Shown: positions 10,780 to 23,095 of the stretch, one piece after another | How positions within the stretch are numbered: position 1 is the stretch's first letter | Layout: each line of letters begins with the position of its first letter | Source: Calliopum simillimum | Lineage: Eukaryota; Arthropoda; Insecta; Diptera; Lauxaniidae | Direction of reading: 5' to 3' | Length of the DNA: 64,000 nucleotides | NCBI GenBank assembly: GCA_951812925.1 | Contig: OX638372.1 | Location: 50,991,722-51,055,721, forward strand | The notes under the pieces: generated by a model | Told to the model about the DNA's origin: nothing | What the model saw: the letters and a program-made list of their open reading frames with translations, nothing else | Database searches by the model: none | Translations under genes and position numbers: made by a program

Positions 10780-13700
10780 ATGGCAGATGATTTTGACGAC
10801 GACCATGACAGCGAAGATAACATAAACTACAAATCCATCAGGTGGGTGAAGAAATGCCATTAATTCTAATATTAAATACTAATTCCTGCCATTACACACA
10901 GCTGTGAACAAATTCCGGAACTCTTTTTAGACAAACTTGTTGCCAAAAAGCATTTTAGCAAATTTGGAAAAATTAATCGTTTCATACTTCGTCCCAACCG
11001 CTTGTGCTGCACCGTTGACTATGAAACCGAAGAGGATGCTGCAAATGCCTACGAAAACGCCGGCAATTTTAATGGAAAAGAATTTATTGTTAACTATGCT
11101 GAAAAAGAGGTTGGACATGTACAAAACACTGAAGAATGGGTAGATCCCGATGTGCAGGCAGAGCTTGATGCAATGGGACGCAACATTACAGCAAGTGGTA
11201 TGCGCGGCTCACCGGTGTCAATTATGAAACCACCACCATTACCAGTTGCAAAACGTACTGTGAAACCCGCAATACTATCTAAAGTATCAAAAAGTACGCT
11301 GCCACCACCACCATCACCTGCTACAGCCATTGAACCATTGGTGACGGTTCCTAAAGTAGATGCAACAGTACGCATGGAATTGGAAGCTATATTACGCAAG
11401 CCAGCGCAAACGGATGAGGATAAATATCGTGTTTTGGATGCACGCGACAAGCTAATACGACTTACAACCGTTCGTCAAACGGATATTAAGACGGCCGTCA
11501 GCACTAAAGGTAAGACAAAAATCTATTGTATTCAAACAACAATACTTAAAATTTTTTTTATAGGTACCTGTCCAGATATGTGTCCTGAAAAAGAGCGCCT
11601 TATGCGTGAATTTCAACGTCAAGTTTCCACTTTCGAAATGCTTGATCCAGCAACAAGTTTTTCCATCGATCATCGACGCGCTATTAAAGAATATTCGCGC
11701 AGTAGCGCTGATCAAGAAGTTCCACTTGTTCATGAGCTACGTGCTGAGTCAGTGCTACAGATGACCATGCTTTACCTCATGCATAATATATTGGATTTGT
11801 GCGATGATCCACAAACATCGATTGCTGATTGGTTTCATTTTGTTTGGGATCGGACACGTTCCGTACGCAAAGACATAACACAACAAGAATTGTGTTCGCT
11901 AGGTGGAGTGCAGCTGGTGGAAAAGTGTGCTCGTTTTCATATACACTGTGCTGCGCGGCTGGTAGCCGAAGATCCATCTGTATTCGATAAAAAAATCAAT
12001 GCCGAAAATTTGACCAAATGCTTACAAACGCTCAAGTACATGTACCACGATTTGCGTATCAAGCATGTACGTTGTCCACGCGAGGCAGAATTTCGTAGTT
12101 ACATAGTTTTACTCAATTTGGGCGATGCCAATTTTTTGTGGGAACTTAAGCAACTACCTGAAGAGATACAAAAATCGGTGGATATAAAACGAGCCATAGC
12201 ATTCTATAACGCTTTGCAGAATAATAATTTTGTGCGTTTCTTTGATTTGTTACGTTCACCCCAGACTTCGTATTTGAGTGCATGCATATTATTGGGTTAT
12301 TTCACAAAGTTGCGCATTAAGGCCATGGAAGCGATTGTAAAATCACACAATTGGCGTAAAACAGCTGTGTCTCTGCCATTGCAGTATCTCGTCAGAGTGC
12401 TAGGTTTCGAGAGCGCGGATAGTGCAATTGATTTTTTCAACGCTCACGGCATGCAAAGCAACGAGGAGCAGGTGACATTGAATCGAGTTAAAATGCCTGA
12501 CATGGAATATACAATGGACCGTGCAATGATGGTATGTTGGAAATTTTTGTGGAAGAGTTGTAAAATTGTTGTTTTTTATGTGTTTAAATCCGAAATCTGT
12601 CCGTGTTAAAGAAGATTTATTTATTCGCTACGGTATGAATTACTGTAGTTGTTCTTTACCCACATAGGGGTCGCCCAATACATATATCTACGATTGGTAT
12701 ATTTTGTTCATTGTATGTAGTAGAGGTCTGCAAAAGACATTTTGAAATATAGTATGATTTTTTTTTTTTTTGGCTCCCGGAAATAACGCCACAGGAAATA
12801 ACGGCAGAAAATTTTTTGCAATTACATAACGCCAGAAAAATCCCCATGCAAAATTCTGGCGTTAAACTTTTCTGGTGTTATTTCCAAAAATAAACGTCAT
12901 AAAAATCTTCGTACAAAATTCTGGGGTTATTTCCATTTTGTTTTGGAAATAAGGCCAAAAATGTATTTCCTAGTTAATTTTTGGCTTTATTTATTCTGGT
13001 ATTATTTCTAAAACATTTTCTGACGTTATTTCCTATGTTTTGGCTTTATTTCCAAAAAATTAATGACAGAAAATTGTTGGCGTTATTTCCTCAAAATTTT
13101 ACACTGAACTGAAGTATTTGATGCAAACAATTCAAGACCATCATATCGAGCCCTAACCGCAATAGTAGCGTATGCGACAAAAAGCAAATTTTACAGGAGA
13201 GAGTTTTTTTAATTTTTTTTCGGACATGCATGGCGGATTTTTTTAAAACGTTAAATGTAGTCTATATTAGACCTCATATAAATAATAGACGCGTTTTTAA
13301 ATTGATTTTGTGCATATTTCACTCATTTATGGCGCATACGACATTTTCGCAGTCACTCTTGGCGAAGATTGAAATTAAAATGTGGCGCATACGTTTTTTG
13401 AAATTACATGGTTTTGCCTTTGAAGAATACATTTATAACATTTATTTAATACACAGAAAGAAATTTGTAACAGTTTGAACGGTTGAAATTGTACCAACCC
13501 ACAAAAACGGTCAGATTGACTGTAATATTGTTAATTTACAGTACTATTTAGTATTAAAAACTTACAAAATATCACACACACACATCGTTTGAACTTGGTT
13601 TTACTCCGATGTAATCCTACTCCAGGTCTTTTTTTGCAAAGTTGTTCATAGAGGTCCGAATATACAGAAAAAGTTTTTTTTTAAAATCGGTCACCGAGCT

Positions 13701-16700
13701 AATCGGTTTTCCGAGTCGAATTCAGGTTACCAAATGGTCTTCACATTGTTTCTGCATTTAACAAAAAAGTTTGACAAAAACTCACTAAAAACTGGGTGTG
13801 CAGTTAGTTTTCTGTTTATTTGTAGATTCAAAAATATTATTTTTGAAAGTTTTAACTGATCGCGTTAACGAGATATTGTATTTTTAACAACTTTTTTTTT
13901 TAATTTTTTCGTTAAAAAAAAATGAACTTTCGCGTTTTTTAGAAAATTAGCAACGGACGAAAACAAGAAAAATCATTTTCAATTTAAACTTTGATGTTGA
14001 ATCCGAATCTGATTTTAGAATTGATATATCTAAAATGGTTTGAGAGAAATCCTAGCCTAAAGACTAATTTTCCATCCATTTTGTGAAAAGTTAAAATAAC
14101 ATTTTTTTTTATTCTTTTGAGGTTATATAATAGAACAAGGAAATCTTTAGCCATAAAACATTAAAAAACACCTTAAAGCCCTATTATTTTACTTCAAATC
14201 CCAGCTTAAATTATATCGATATATTTTTTCTTCTTCGAATTATTCTAACCTGAAAAAGTGAAAAAAGGAAAAATCCACGTTTTTTTGATATTTCAGCTTA
14301 CGATATTTCGAAGACAAAAAAAGATTTCGATATAATTCAAACTGATTTTCAAAGTAAAAGACTGGGGCTTCAAGCTTAATTTTCAATCCTTCGAGCTAAC
14401 TTTTACAACGAACCGTCTTTACAAAATTTTGCCGAATTATCTAAGTTTTCCCGTGAATAATATTTCCACGGACACACAAACATCCATCCAAACAGAAGGA
14501 CATGGCTATACCGACTTAAAAGGTGATTCTGACGAGGAATATATATACTTTTCCATACCTGCCGCGCCTAATTCTCTGGTTTTTAGGTGCTTACGTTCTT
14601 TTTGCGGTCAACAAAAAAACATATGTGGCTCTTACGACATAATTGAAAGTGCGATATCTTTGTTAATGCACAAAATTCAGTTTTAATATTTGGCATATAG
14701 GTGTAAATGACATTTTAGAACATATTTGCATCAAAAAAAAAATTTCGAAAAAATGTCGCATACGCTACTGTTGCGGTTAGGGCTCGATATTTTATTACCC
14801 TTAAGATTCTTTTTTAAATCCTCCAAGTAACTTCTCTACCTCCCAAGCCACACTCTAAATTATTTCGAACATCTACTTGGCAATTGCTTTCTTTTTTTTT
14901 TAGTCGCGTGCTTTTTTGTCATTCGAATAATTGTTTTTGCTGAATAAAGTGTTAACGTAATTAGAATCATTAATTTATTAAAAGTTAAATGAGCGATTAT
15001 TAATTGAAAAAAAACTTTCATTCAAAACTTTTGTATGGGTACATGCAACAATCCAGCAAAATGGTTAGTACCACTCTATTCTCGAACCCGAATTAGGTAA
15101 GAACGGCCTATCTCTCGTCTATACTTATGTATTTCCAAGAAGAACAGTATTTTTTTGCTAATTGTTTTCATTTCTCTTTAATAAAACAAATGGGCTTCTA
15201 CTAAGCACGTAAAACATGATTGTCCTTATTGTAATAAGTCGCTGTGAATCACTTGATACTCTTCTAGGCATCTTGTCGACGTATTTTAAGATTTCCCTAA
15301 GCGTCAATTACTTCTAGAAAGATTAGGGCAGATTTTTTATTGCATTTTTTTAAATATTTATTTTATTATTTTAAATTTTTCTATTTCTTCAACAGTTGGT
15401 TGAGTCCAAACGCACAACTAGCGTAGGTGAATGCGTCAATGGTCAAGCATTGGATCCACCGGCCATTTTTGAAAAACATGAACCACACAATAGCTTCGAT
15501 GAGAATGGTATTTTAAAACCAGAAGCTTGGACGGCAGATGATCAATTGCGTGGTGAAGCAGCTGCTACCAAAAAATTACAAAAACAAATGCAACAACAAA
15601 CGTCACAAGCTCCCACGCAACTATCATCAGGCCAACAGCAACAAACAATAAGTGTAACTCGAACTGCAGACAATATTTTTAAAGTACCCCAAACAACATC
15701 ATCAGTTTCACCAAAACAACAACAGTTCAAACAGCAACAACCATTTGGAAATAAAACCAGTGCACAACCGACCACATCATCAATATTTGGTGGCAACTAT
15801 TTTGGTGGTGATTTAAATAAAACAGAGTTTTCTTTACCAAAAACACCGGCGGCGATAACAGCTACCAATTCAACCAATATCTTTAGTTCAAGAGCGCCAT
15901 CCAACGATTCAGGTGAATCTATTTTCAAAATTCCTGCCGTTAGCAATAATGCTGCTAATAAACAAAAACCCTCCGATGAAGTAGCCACTTCCACTCCATT
16001 CTTTAATTCGATTTTCAAGCCCAATATAGATAAAACTGCAGCACCAACTGGTGCGGCTATTTTTGGCGGTTTCACAAGCACTAAAGTCGCTAGCGATAAC
16101 ATATTCGGTTCGGCTGCAAAAGAAACTGCGAATATTTTTCAACAAAACTTAGCGCCCCAAAAACCAACTGCAAATGAACCAAAACCACTAGCATCGGACA
16201 GTGTCTTTAAGCATTTTAATACAACAGTGCCGGTGTTTGGAATCCCAACTGTTGTTGCTGACAAAGTTGATGCAATTGCTGCTGTCGGAACAGAACAGCA
16301 ACGCAATAGTGAACTAGAAGCAAACAAGTTGGAAGAGGCGCGTGAACGCAAACGCCAACTAGAGGAGAAAGAGCGCATGCAACTTGCCGCCCTTGAGAAG
16401 GAAAGGCAAAAATTAAGGGAGCTAGAAGAAAAGCAAAGACAAGAACATGACCGCAGGCGCAAAGCTGAAGCGGAGGATCGCAAAAAATTGGAACGCAAGA
16501 GGCGACTCGTGGCACTTAGCGAAAAGGCGGAACGTGAGACAGAACTACTACTCGAATCAATACTTACAAGTGAAATAAAAGAGATAGCCACTGCTGAGTT
16601 GGATCTATTTCGTGCAATTGAGTGTCGCTCGCAGGAGCTGACTGAGCAGCTAATCGATGAAACTGTTGATGCAGAAGTTGGCGTAATACAGCATGAGGAA

Positions 16701-18743
16701 TACGGACTAATGTGTCACGATCAAATGATTCTACAAAGATATTTTGAGCGTTGGCTGCATTCAACACGTCGCAAAATCGAACAACGCAAGTTACTGAAGA
16801 CAACGCCTATTTGGGTAACGACTGAAACGCGGGCCGAACTTACGCAGCAGCTGCAACATCCACGTGAAGCAGAAAATCTACAAATGATTAAGCGTTACCG
16901 CTTTGGAGAAGCATGCGATTTTAAGCAACTACTTGCCGTCATAAGTGGCAGCAATCAACATCCACCCATCGATCTCTTTCAAATTTGCACAAAATACGCA
17001 ACACAAAGACAGCCGGAGAAAAATGGACGCAAATATTTTAAGCTGCTACTGACGTTACCGGGTGAAATGGAAGAGATGCCAGGCTTTAATTGCATGTGCA
17101 ATCGTTGGTTGCACAAATATTTGCCATCGCAATCTCAGCAGAATAATGATGGCTACATTAACGCCTGCAAGAATAATGTGGCACTCTGTGTGCGCAAAAT
17201 CACTGGTACAATACCAATCACAGAAATGGGACAACGTGTGCGCAATGAATGCAATCATGCTGATGGCATAATCTTTCTAATGACTCCTGACAACTTGCGC
17301 AATACACGTCGACGACTGCATCATGTGCTCAAGTTGTCTAAGCTTTACAAGCCGCTGCCCATTGCTGTTATCGTTTACAATGCCAACAACTTAGATGAAT
17401 GTCAGTTGGAAAGTTACTTGGAATTGGATAATTTCATTGATGAGGGTCAAGTTTCAAATTTTAAGTTTTATGGCTGCCTTGCCACAAAGAATGATTTTGA
17501 CTTCTGTGGTAACTTACGTAGCGCATCACGTTTTGTGGTACGCGAGAGCAGTTGCAACAACTCTGAGGCTGAATCCTTGGAAATGCAATCACTATATTCA
17601 TGGTTTGAATTGGCTCTCGGCGAAGAAATGTGGCAACGTTGGCATGCGACGGAATTGTCAAATCCCATATTTGCAAAAATTTGCAGTATGCCACAATATG
17701 TGGTCGAACTGTATAACGAAGCGCTGCAACGTTTGCAAGAGATTATTGCAGAAGATATGCAAGAAGCGCCAGAATTTCCCACTGAACTAAAACAGCATGT
17801 GCCTGAGCTAAAACATGATATACCTGTTGGCTTAGAATATTTTCCAAAAGATTGGAAAAGTCGTGAACGTAGGGAAAAGCTGTTGAAATTTTTGCAGGAT
17901 ATCGCACTACCAACGTTTGATGAACAGCAGCTGCTTGTTGTTGCAGACATCGAGCAATTCGAACTGTTTATGCTGAACTATGCCAGCGATTGCATACCCA
18001 AAGATGATTTGGCTGCAACGCAGGTTAGCTATGAAGCAATTAAGTTACTTATTGAACTGCTAAATAGTGTGGATAGCACACAGCCACCGCAAGAACTTTC
18101 AGCACGGTTCTTGACCGTTAGTTGGCTGCAAGTTATAAAAAAATATGCTTTTGCAATTATTCAAAATAAGCTACAAAACTGCGGCAATACGCTCCCAAAA
18201 GAAATAATTTACCGTCGTCAAGCGTTAATTGATTACCAGCAGTTGCCTTGGTGGTTAAATTTTGAACCACTTGACGCTGTTACTGTGGACTATAGTTTAG
18301 AGGAGGATGAAATGGTGGAGCATGATGATAATGCTGAGGCAGTCGCTGTAGATGTTGATGACATCATTGCGCAAGCATCAGCTACAGCGCTTAAAGCTGA
18401 AAAACAAATGCATCTTTTGAAACAACGGAATGCTGCTTCAAAGCCGCTGCACGATGAATTAACGCGAGAGCTGGACGAAAGCTTTATGCAATTCGAATTG
18501 GCCAAAAATTGTGGGACTTACAGTTTAGCCTATAAAGCTGCCATCTTACAAGACGATGATGATATTGAAGAACTTGAGAGCGCTATTTCGCCAAAGTGTA
18601 AAAAGCGCCGACGTGTTGATGAGCAACCTACGGAAGTTGATGCTGTTATGGCGAAAGCGTTTGCTCTTATCGAAAAAGTAGAGACGCTGGAGGAACGACG
18701 CGAGAAATCAAGGAATAGACTGCAATTGGGAAATCGAAGTTAA
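10780..18743 (+). CDS. xmas: Xmas / GANP / Sac3-type TREX-2 scaffold
   Basis: Scaffold of the TREX-2 (AMEX in flies) complex, which links transcription (with ENY2) to mRNA export at the nuclear pore. The model has four exons: 10780-10841, 10902-11509, 11564-12531 and 15396-18743. All have GT/AG introns and matching phases and give about 1661 residues. Residues 22-95 form an RRM-like domain (KFGKINRFILRPN, AANAYENAGNFNGKEF). Residue 224 starts the SAC3/GANP domain (GTCPDMCPEKERLMREF, YSRSSADQEVPLVHELR, WDRTRSVRKDI). Exon 4 adds a Q/N-rich stretch with FG-like motifs (SIFGGNYFGG, NIFGS, AIFGGF), a long charged helix at about residues 850-965 (the region that binds ENY2 and centrin in the family), then a conserved folded C-terminal half. 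The start ATG is followed at once by an acidic leader. Intron 2 is 54 nt, in frame and stop-free. Intron 3 is 2864 bp and full of repeats. The open frame through more than 1100 codons of exon 4 argues for an active gene. Confidence 0.95.
11510..11563 (+). other. 54-nt stop-free, in-frame intron of xmas
   Basis: Begins GTAAGACAAA and ends TTTTTTTATAG, with good splice sites. Its length is a multiple of three and it has no stop codon, so unspliced RNA would keep the frame and insert 18 residues just before the conserved GTCPDMCPEKE motif. Splicing is favoured because the family motif is restored exactly (K-G-T-C-P-D-M) and the retained peptide is unconserved-looking. Confidence 0.8.
12776..13095. 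repeat. GGCGTTATTTCC-type degenerate repeat array
   Basis: Short words such as TGGCGTTATTTCC, TCTGGTGTTATTTCC, GACGTTATTTCC and GGCTTTATTTCC recur about ten times, mixed with the inverse (GGAAATAACGCCA) at the left edge. The spacers contain AAAATTCTGG or AAATTTT. The interval is not regular enough to be a simple satellite. It lies within the third xmas intron. Confidence 0.7.
13147..14786. mobile_element. Inverted-repeat element, CGAGCCCTAACCGCAA ends
   Basis: The left end CGAGCCCTAACCGCAATAGT and following AGCGTATGCGACA are repeated inverted at the right end (TGTCGCATACGCTACTGTTG, CGGTTAGGGCTCG). ATAT flanks both sides, but because that word is palindromic the target duplication is uncertain. 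No transposase is visible. The interior near 14460-14560 carries the common fly-repeat phrase GGACATGGCTATACCGAC followed by GAATATATATACTTTTCCA. A second copy begins at 63608 and matches the right arm over several hundred bases. Confidence 0.85.
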
Positions 18744-19483
18744 TTTTAAGTGTATCTTATATTGAAGGATTTAAATTATTTGGCGCTTTTATGCTAAAAA
18801 TTAATGTTTTACTTTTGTTATAATTAACGAATAAACTAATTTCCAGCATGTAAATTAAAATCGGGATTTTATTTAGAGCGGAAGTTATTCAAAAGGTGCA
18901 CATTATCGGTAAAAGTTGGGAGAGAATATTTTGGCATTTGTTGTAAGAATTTATTCTCCAATTTTAAGGCGTATAGGAAAGCAACAATAAATGTGCTTAA
19001 TTTAACACAGATAAATAATTTTGTCTATTAGACTTTCATTTAACTCTTTTTTTTTTAACCTTTGCTGTTAAAAACATGCAAAATTCCGCGGAAGAAAAAA
19101 GTATCGCTGCTGGATATGGAATTCGCATTCTCAAAATATTCACGAATGCATTAATAATTAATAATATATTCTCGAAAGGAAATTTCAAGACAAATTCATG
19201 ATAAGGCTCAATTCACCACTTAGGACGAATCTCATGGGGTGAATAAGAATTCGAAAAAGTGAACAATTCTGCTAAAATGTGTTAGCAATTGGGGTAAAGG
19301 AAAAATATGAACAATTCCGCGTAGAATTTATTTAATCAAAAGAGGGGTTTTGTTTGGATACTTACATTTCATGGACTTCAAATTTTATCTTTCGTTGACA
19401 TAGGACATTTTAAAAATGTCTGGTTTATATCATTAAGTTTTGTTAACATTCAAATGTCACATTTCTACAGAGTTTCTATTATC
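18744..19483 (+). other. xmas 3' UTR and flank
   Basis: The stop codon at 18741-18743 is followed by an AT-rich tail with a canonical AATAAA at 18830-18835, about 90 nt downstream, the likely polyadenylation signal. Beyond it I see AT-rich DNA with no gene. Confidence 0.6.
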
Positions 19484-20622
19484 AGTCCTGTTCCGTAATC
19501 CGTGTGGTTTCAATTACTTTTCGGAGGCTTTTTGATGAAAATGGTAAGTCACACGATAAAAAGTATAAGAATCTCTTGTGGAGAATTACAGGTTCTACAA
19601 ATAATAGTCCATTGATTAGGGTCAGAGATAGGTAAAAATACAGCAGAATATAAAAAAAAGTAGATAAAATTTCCTTTAAAATGACTTATTGGGGGTTATC
19701 GTGAATCAATATTCCCGGAGAATTTTTCTCAGACTGCAATGGAGAATGCGCGGCAGTCTGAGTAAAATTCCCCGGGAATATTAATTCACAATGACCCACA
19801 TTAAAAAATTTCTTAGGTTAAAGATTGACCGGAATATGGCCTCTCGAACATAGAAATTTTGTATATGCGATCGGAAAAACGGTCCTTACTCATAACCAAG
19901 GCGTTTTACGAAAACGTGTATCAGGCAAAAAATGCTAAGGATCATCCAAGAAATACGTGAGGGTTTTTTTCCTTCACCTCTCCGATTTCCACCCTCTAAT
20001 TTAATAGCACACGGTTTTTTCTTAAATGGGCCATTTACAGATTTCTGTAATAAAAACCCGTAAACATCTTAATTCCTTTTAAAATGACATAATCAATACT
20101 ATTGATTCAATAGACTATAATATTGATTTGCATTTACGAATAAGTAACCATTTAAGAAATAATTTGACAAAATTAAATTTTTGGACTTTTTGCGGTTTTT
20201 TAAGAATTTTTCCTAAACGGTTACTTTTTCGTTAATGCAAATCAATCAGGCCTATCATTGAATTCATCGTAGATAAAAAATTCGTGAGATCTACGAAAAT
20301 GCTATTATTGATTTCAAGAAATTACGAACGTAACTTCGTAATTCGAAATTAAAAAACAAATTTGAGTTTCGGATGGAGTAAGTGATCCCAATCGACGAAT
20401 TTTGAATTCACGTCGTATAAATTCGAATACAATGATAGCACATTCGAAGATTTCACGAAATTCGTGTCTACGATGGATTCAGTGATAGGCCTGAATATAA
20501 TTTGTAAAATCTGTAACTCTCCACAAGAGATTTCATACTTTTTATCGTGTAACTCACCATTTTCATCAAAAAGCCTCCTAAATGTAAAGAAATTGAAATC
20601 ACACTGATTTCGGAACAAGCCT
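19484..20622. mobile_element. AGGCCTGTTCCG-family element with long inverted arms
   Basis: The left arm (CCTGTTCCGTAATCCGTGTG, GGAGGCTTTTTGATGAAAAT, TCACACGATAAAAAGTATAA, TTGTGGAGAATTACAGG) is mirrored by the right arm from about 20483 (GTAACTCTCCACAAGAGATT through TGATTTCGGAACAAGCCT), giving arms of about 140 bp. The core has no transposase ORF. The - strand ORF at 20349-20669 is only the arm read through. A small palindrome lies inside at 19693-19797. Confidence 0.8.
19693..19797. repeat. 105-bp palindromic insertion/hairpin
   Basis: GGGTTATCGTGAATCAATAT at the left is matched inverted by ATATTAATTCACAATGACCC at the right, with inner arms containing TTCCCGG/CCGGGAA and CAGACTGC/GCAGTCTG. 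It lies within the larger inverted-repeat element, so it is either part of that element's core or a nested MITE. Confidence 0.6.
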
Positions 20623-21675
20623 GCATATTTTTCTTCATGTTTCAAACCCCGACTGCGAAAAATCCCCACTAGGCTTATCTTTGCATTCGCTTTGGCTCAT
20701 TTAAGGATTTTATTCAATAGAAAACTGTTGTTTTTGTAGTTTATCGGCCATCTTATCAATAAATAAATATTTCACAAAGTTAATAATCATTGCAACCACA
20801 TAATTTCATGAGTTGATTTTCTAAAAATAAAATGTTAAAGAACAATTTGTAAACTTGTTGATATTTATTTACATCAGCAACATTATTTTAAGCATAAGCA
20901 AAGTCCAAAAACCTAAGTTGCCAAATACGTCATAGGGATAAAAAGCAAACTCATGTCATGATTTTCTTTTAACGCTTTAAGCGTCTTACTAACGGGAAAT
21001 TTGCAATATTTTATTCAAATTTTTCTTCTTTTTTCATTGTATAACATGAAGGGGCCAAAACTTAAACATCAATTTTTGTAAATCATTTTGGCACCAATAA
21101 ATTTGCAATGTAACGAATGCTTTACATATAGTATATACGTATCTAATATTTATAAAATAAATGTTATTGTTTTTAGGAAAAATTTCACAATTTCTAGTAA
21201 CTTAAAAACTAATAAACATTATAAATAAACAAGACTTCAAAATTGCGTTGTTGTTTTTCTCAATGACAAAACAACAGTGGATACTTAAACGCAATCAGAT
21301 GATGTTCTTCTGTTTTAAGGTTTGTTGTTATTGCAATTTCCTGAGCGCACGTGACAATTGTTTTGGAGTGCAGCCAATTTAGTTAAATTTTGACTCATTT
21401 CGAGAAACAAATATTTTTGAGTCACATGATCGTTGATGTGGCGAAAAATATTCCGCTATTGCATGTCATTGAATTTTTTTGCCTTATTATTGATTTTTTT
21501 TTTTTAAATCTTTTCAAATTATTGATTTCATTTTATACAATACAATAAAAGTTGTAACATGTTTTGTTTTTGTTCAGATTTTGCTAATAAGTTAACAAAA
21601 AGAAAATTGCAATAATTGAATTTAAACTAAAATAAAGCAGTTGGTGTTTTTCTAATGCTTTTGCTGCAACTCAGT
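20623..21675. other. AT-rich region downstream of Chchd2
   Basis: No gene or clear repeat is seen. The sequence lies between the inverted-repeat element and the Chchd2 stop codon and includes the - strand 3' UTR of Chchd2. No polyadenylation signal is chosen with confidence. Confidence 0.4.
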
Positions 21676-22645
21676 TTATTGTAGATGATTCTGTGCCTTG
21701 CACTGTTTTAATGCCTCATTGAAACCCTCGCAGAGCGTTAGATCCGATTGTCCCTGAGCGCATTGTATAAATTGCTTAATTTCCCAGCTGCATAGACCTT
21801 GTGGTTCATTAGGAGAAGCACCATTTTGTGGATAGTATTGTTGCTGTGCAGGTGCTTCACCATGTGCTGGTGCGGCAGCTTCCTTATCACCGGAACCGCT
21901 AAACATGCCAGTTAATGCAGAGCCGGCAACATGACCCTGTGAAGAAAATCATATTTTAATTTCAAACATAAATTTCCGCTCAATATTGAACTTACCACTG
22001 CAGAACCGACAGCAACACCGCCTGCGGTGGCTGCCATCTGTTGGAACATCGATGGCTGCTGTGGAGCACCTACAGCGGAGGATGGTGCTCCAACGGTTGC
22101 TGGTGGTGGCGCAGCCGCTTGGCGTGCTGGTACATTTGGAGTGGGAGCACGACGTGAAGGTGGAGCAACACTTCTGTGAGGAATAAATTAAATAAAAGTA
22201 ATTTTTTAGTAAAATATGGAAATTAGCAGGTCCCATGGCAATCACTCATAGGTATTGGCTTTATTATAAAACAAAAACTCCCAAAAATATTCCCTAACCT
22301 CACACTTTTGATATCTTTAATTCAAGATTTTTAGGGAACATGCGAAATTTCAATGTCAGCAACCTTGAGTATTCCCGGCACGAGTCGAAAATGTTACATA
22401 ACCAATATTTCACAATGGATATAAAAGTGAAAGATATTTTTTAAAACATAACAAAGGCCACTTCACCGATTCATTTTCTTCTAATTTTAGTTATTTAGCT
22501 AATTAACACTCATAACCAAGGCACAATTGCACTTTGAACCACGTCGTCGAAATTTCCAGAATCGTTACGACCGATATTTTTTCACTGAATTCACTTACCT
22601 CCTCTGAGCTGGTGGTGGGCTAGCAGAACGTCCACGTCGAACCAT
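21676..22645 (-). CDS. Chchd2: Coiled-coil-helix twin-CX9C mitochondrial protein (CHCHD2/10 type)
   Basis: Small intermembrane-space protein linked to respiratory-chain support and cristae organisation. There are three exons on the - strand: 22645-22599, 22173-21996 and 21936-21676. GTAAGT/CAG boundaries and phases agree, giving 161 residues. The N-terminus is basic ([17 protein letters not shown]), as in an intermembrane-space or matrix-targeting leader. A proline/alanine-rich segment follows, then the hydrophobic glycine-rich stretch [20 protein letters not shown] typical of this family. The C-terminal CHCH domain has two exact CX9C motifs ([11 protein letters not shown] and [11 protein letters not shown]). 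Length and exon pattern fit a complete gene. All key cysteines are present, and nothing suggests decay. Confidence 0.95.
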
Positions 22646-23095
22646 TTTATTGCTGTTTTATTTCTTGTTTATTAATTAATAAAAATTAAGATATATTTTT
22701 TTTTTTAATTTTTCACAAATCTAAAATTTCACTTCTTTTCAGTATAAGTTTTTCTCCCAAATTGATACTTTATTTTCTTCTGCCTTTTCTTCGTATGTGA
22801 CAAGTCTTTTTCCTTTATCGAACTGACGTTTCTTCCACAGATTCTTTGATTTTTATAAAAAAATAAATCAACGAGAAACTTCCTATTGCTATTGCGCATT
22901 ACTATCATAGTTTTATCCTGTTCACTCTAATGCGCTGCATAAGAAAATACAAATGTCAAAGTGATGTGAGAAAAAGGACAGGTACATAAGTAATAGATTG
23001 TAAAAAGTAAAGTTAAAAGTAATAAAGTAATAGATTTTATGATGAAACTAATTCGAATATTTCATGTTGTGTTTAAAATTATTGTAAAGATTATA
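22646..23095 (-). promoter_or_regulatory. 5' flank of Chchd2
   Basis: Sequence upstream of the Chchd2 ATG on the - strand. It should contain the promoter and 5' UTR, but no TATA box or initiator can be fixed. No other gene is seen. The flank ends at 23096, where an inverted-repeat element begins. Confidence 0.35.

Larger units (their letters stand above)
12532..15395 (+). other. Large repeat-filled third intron of xmas
   Basis: Donor ATGATG/GTATGT at 12532, acceptor TTTCTTCAACAG before 15396, phase 0. It holds a GGCGTTATTTCC repeat array (about 12776-13095) and a 1.6-kb inverted-repeat element (13147-14786). The ORFs at 13230 and 14429 lie within the element and look non-coding. The remainder is AT-rich. 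Confidence 0.85.

Noticed and set aside
16139..16591. Serine/cysteine-rich 150-codon - strand ORF
   Set aside because: It lies antisense within the charged coiled-coil part of xmas exon 4 and is a shadow of it.
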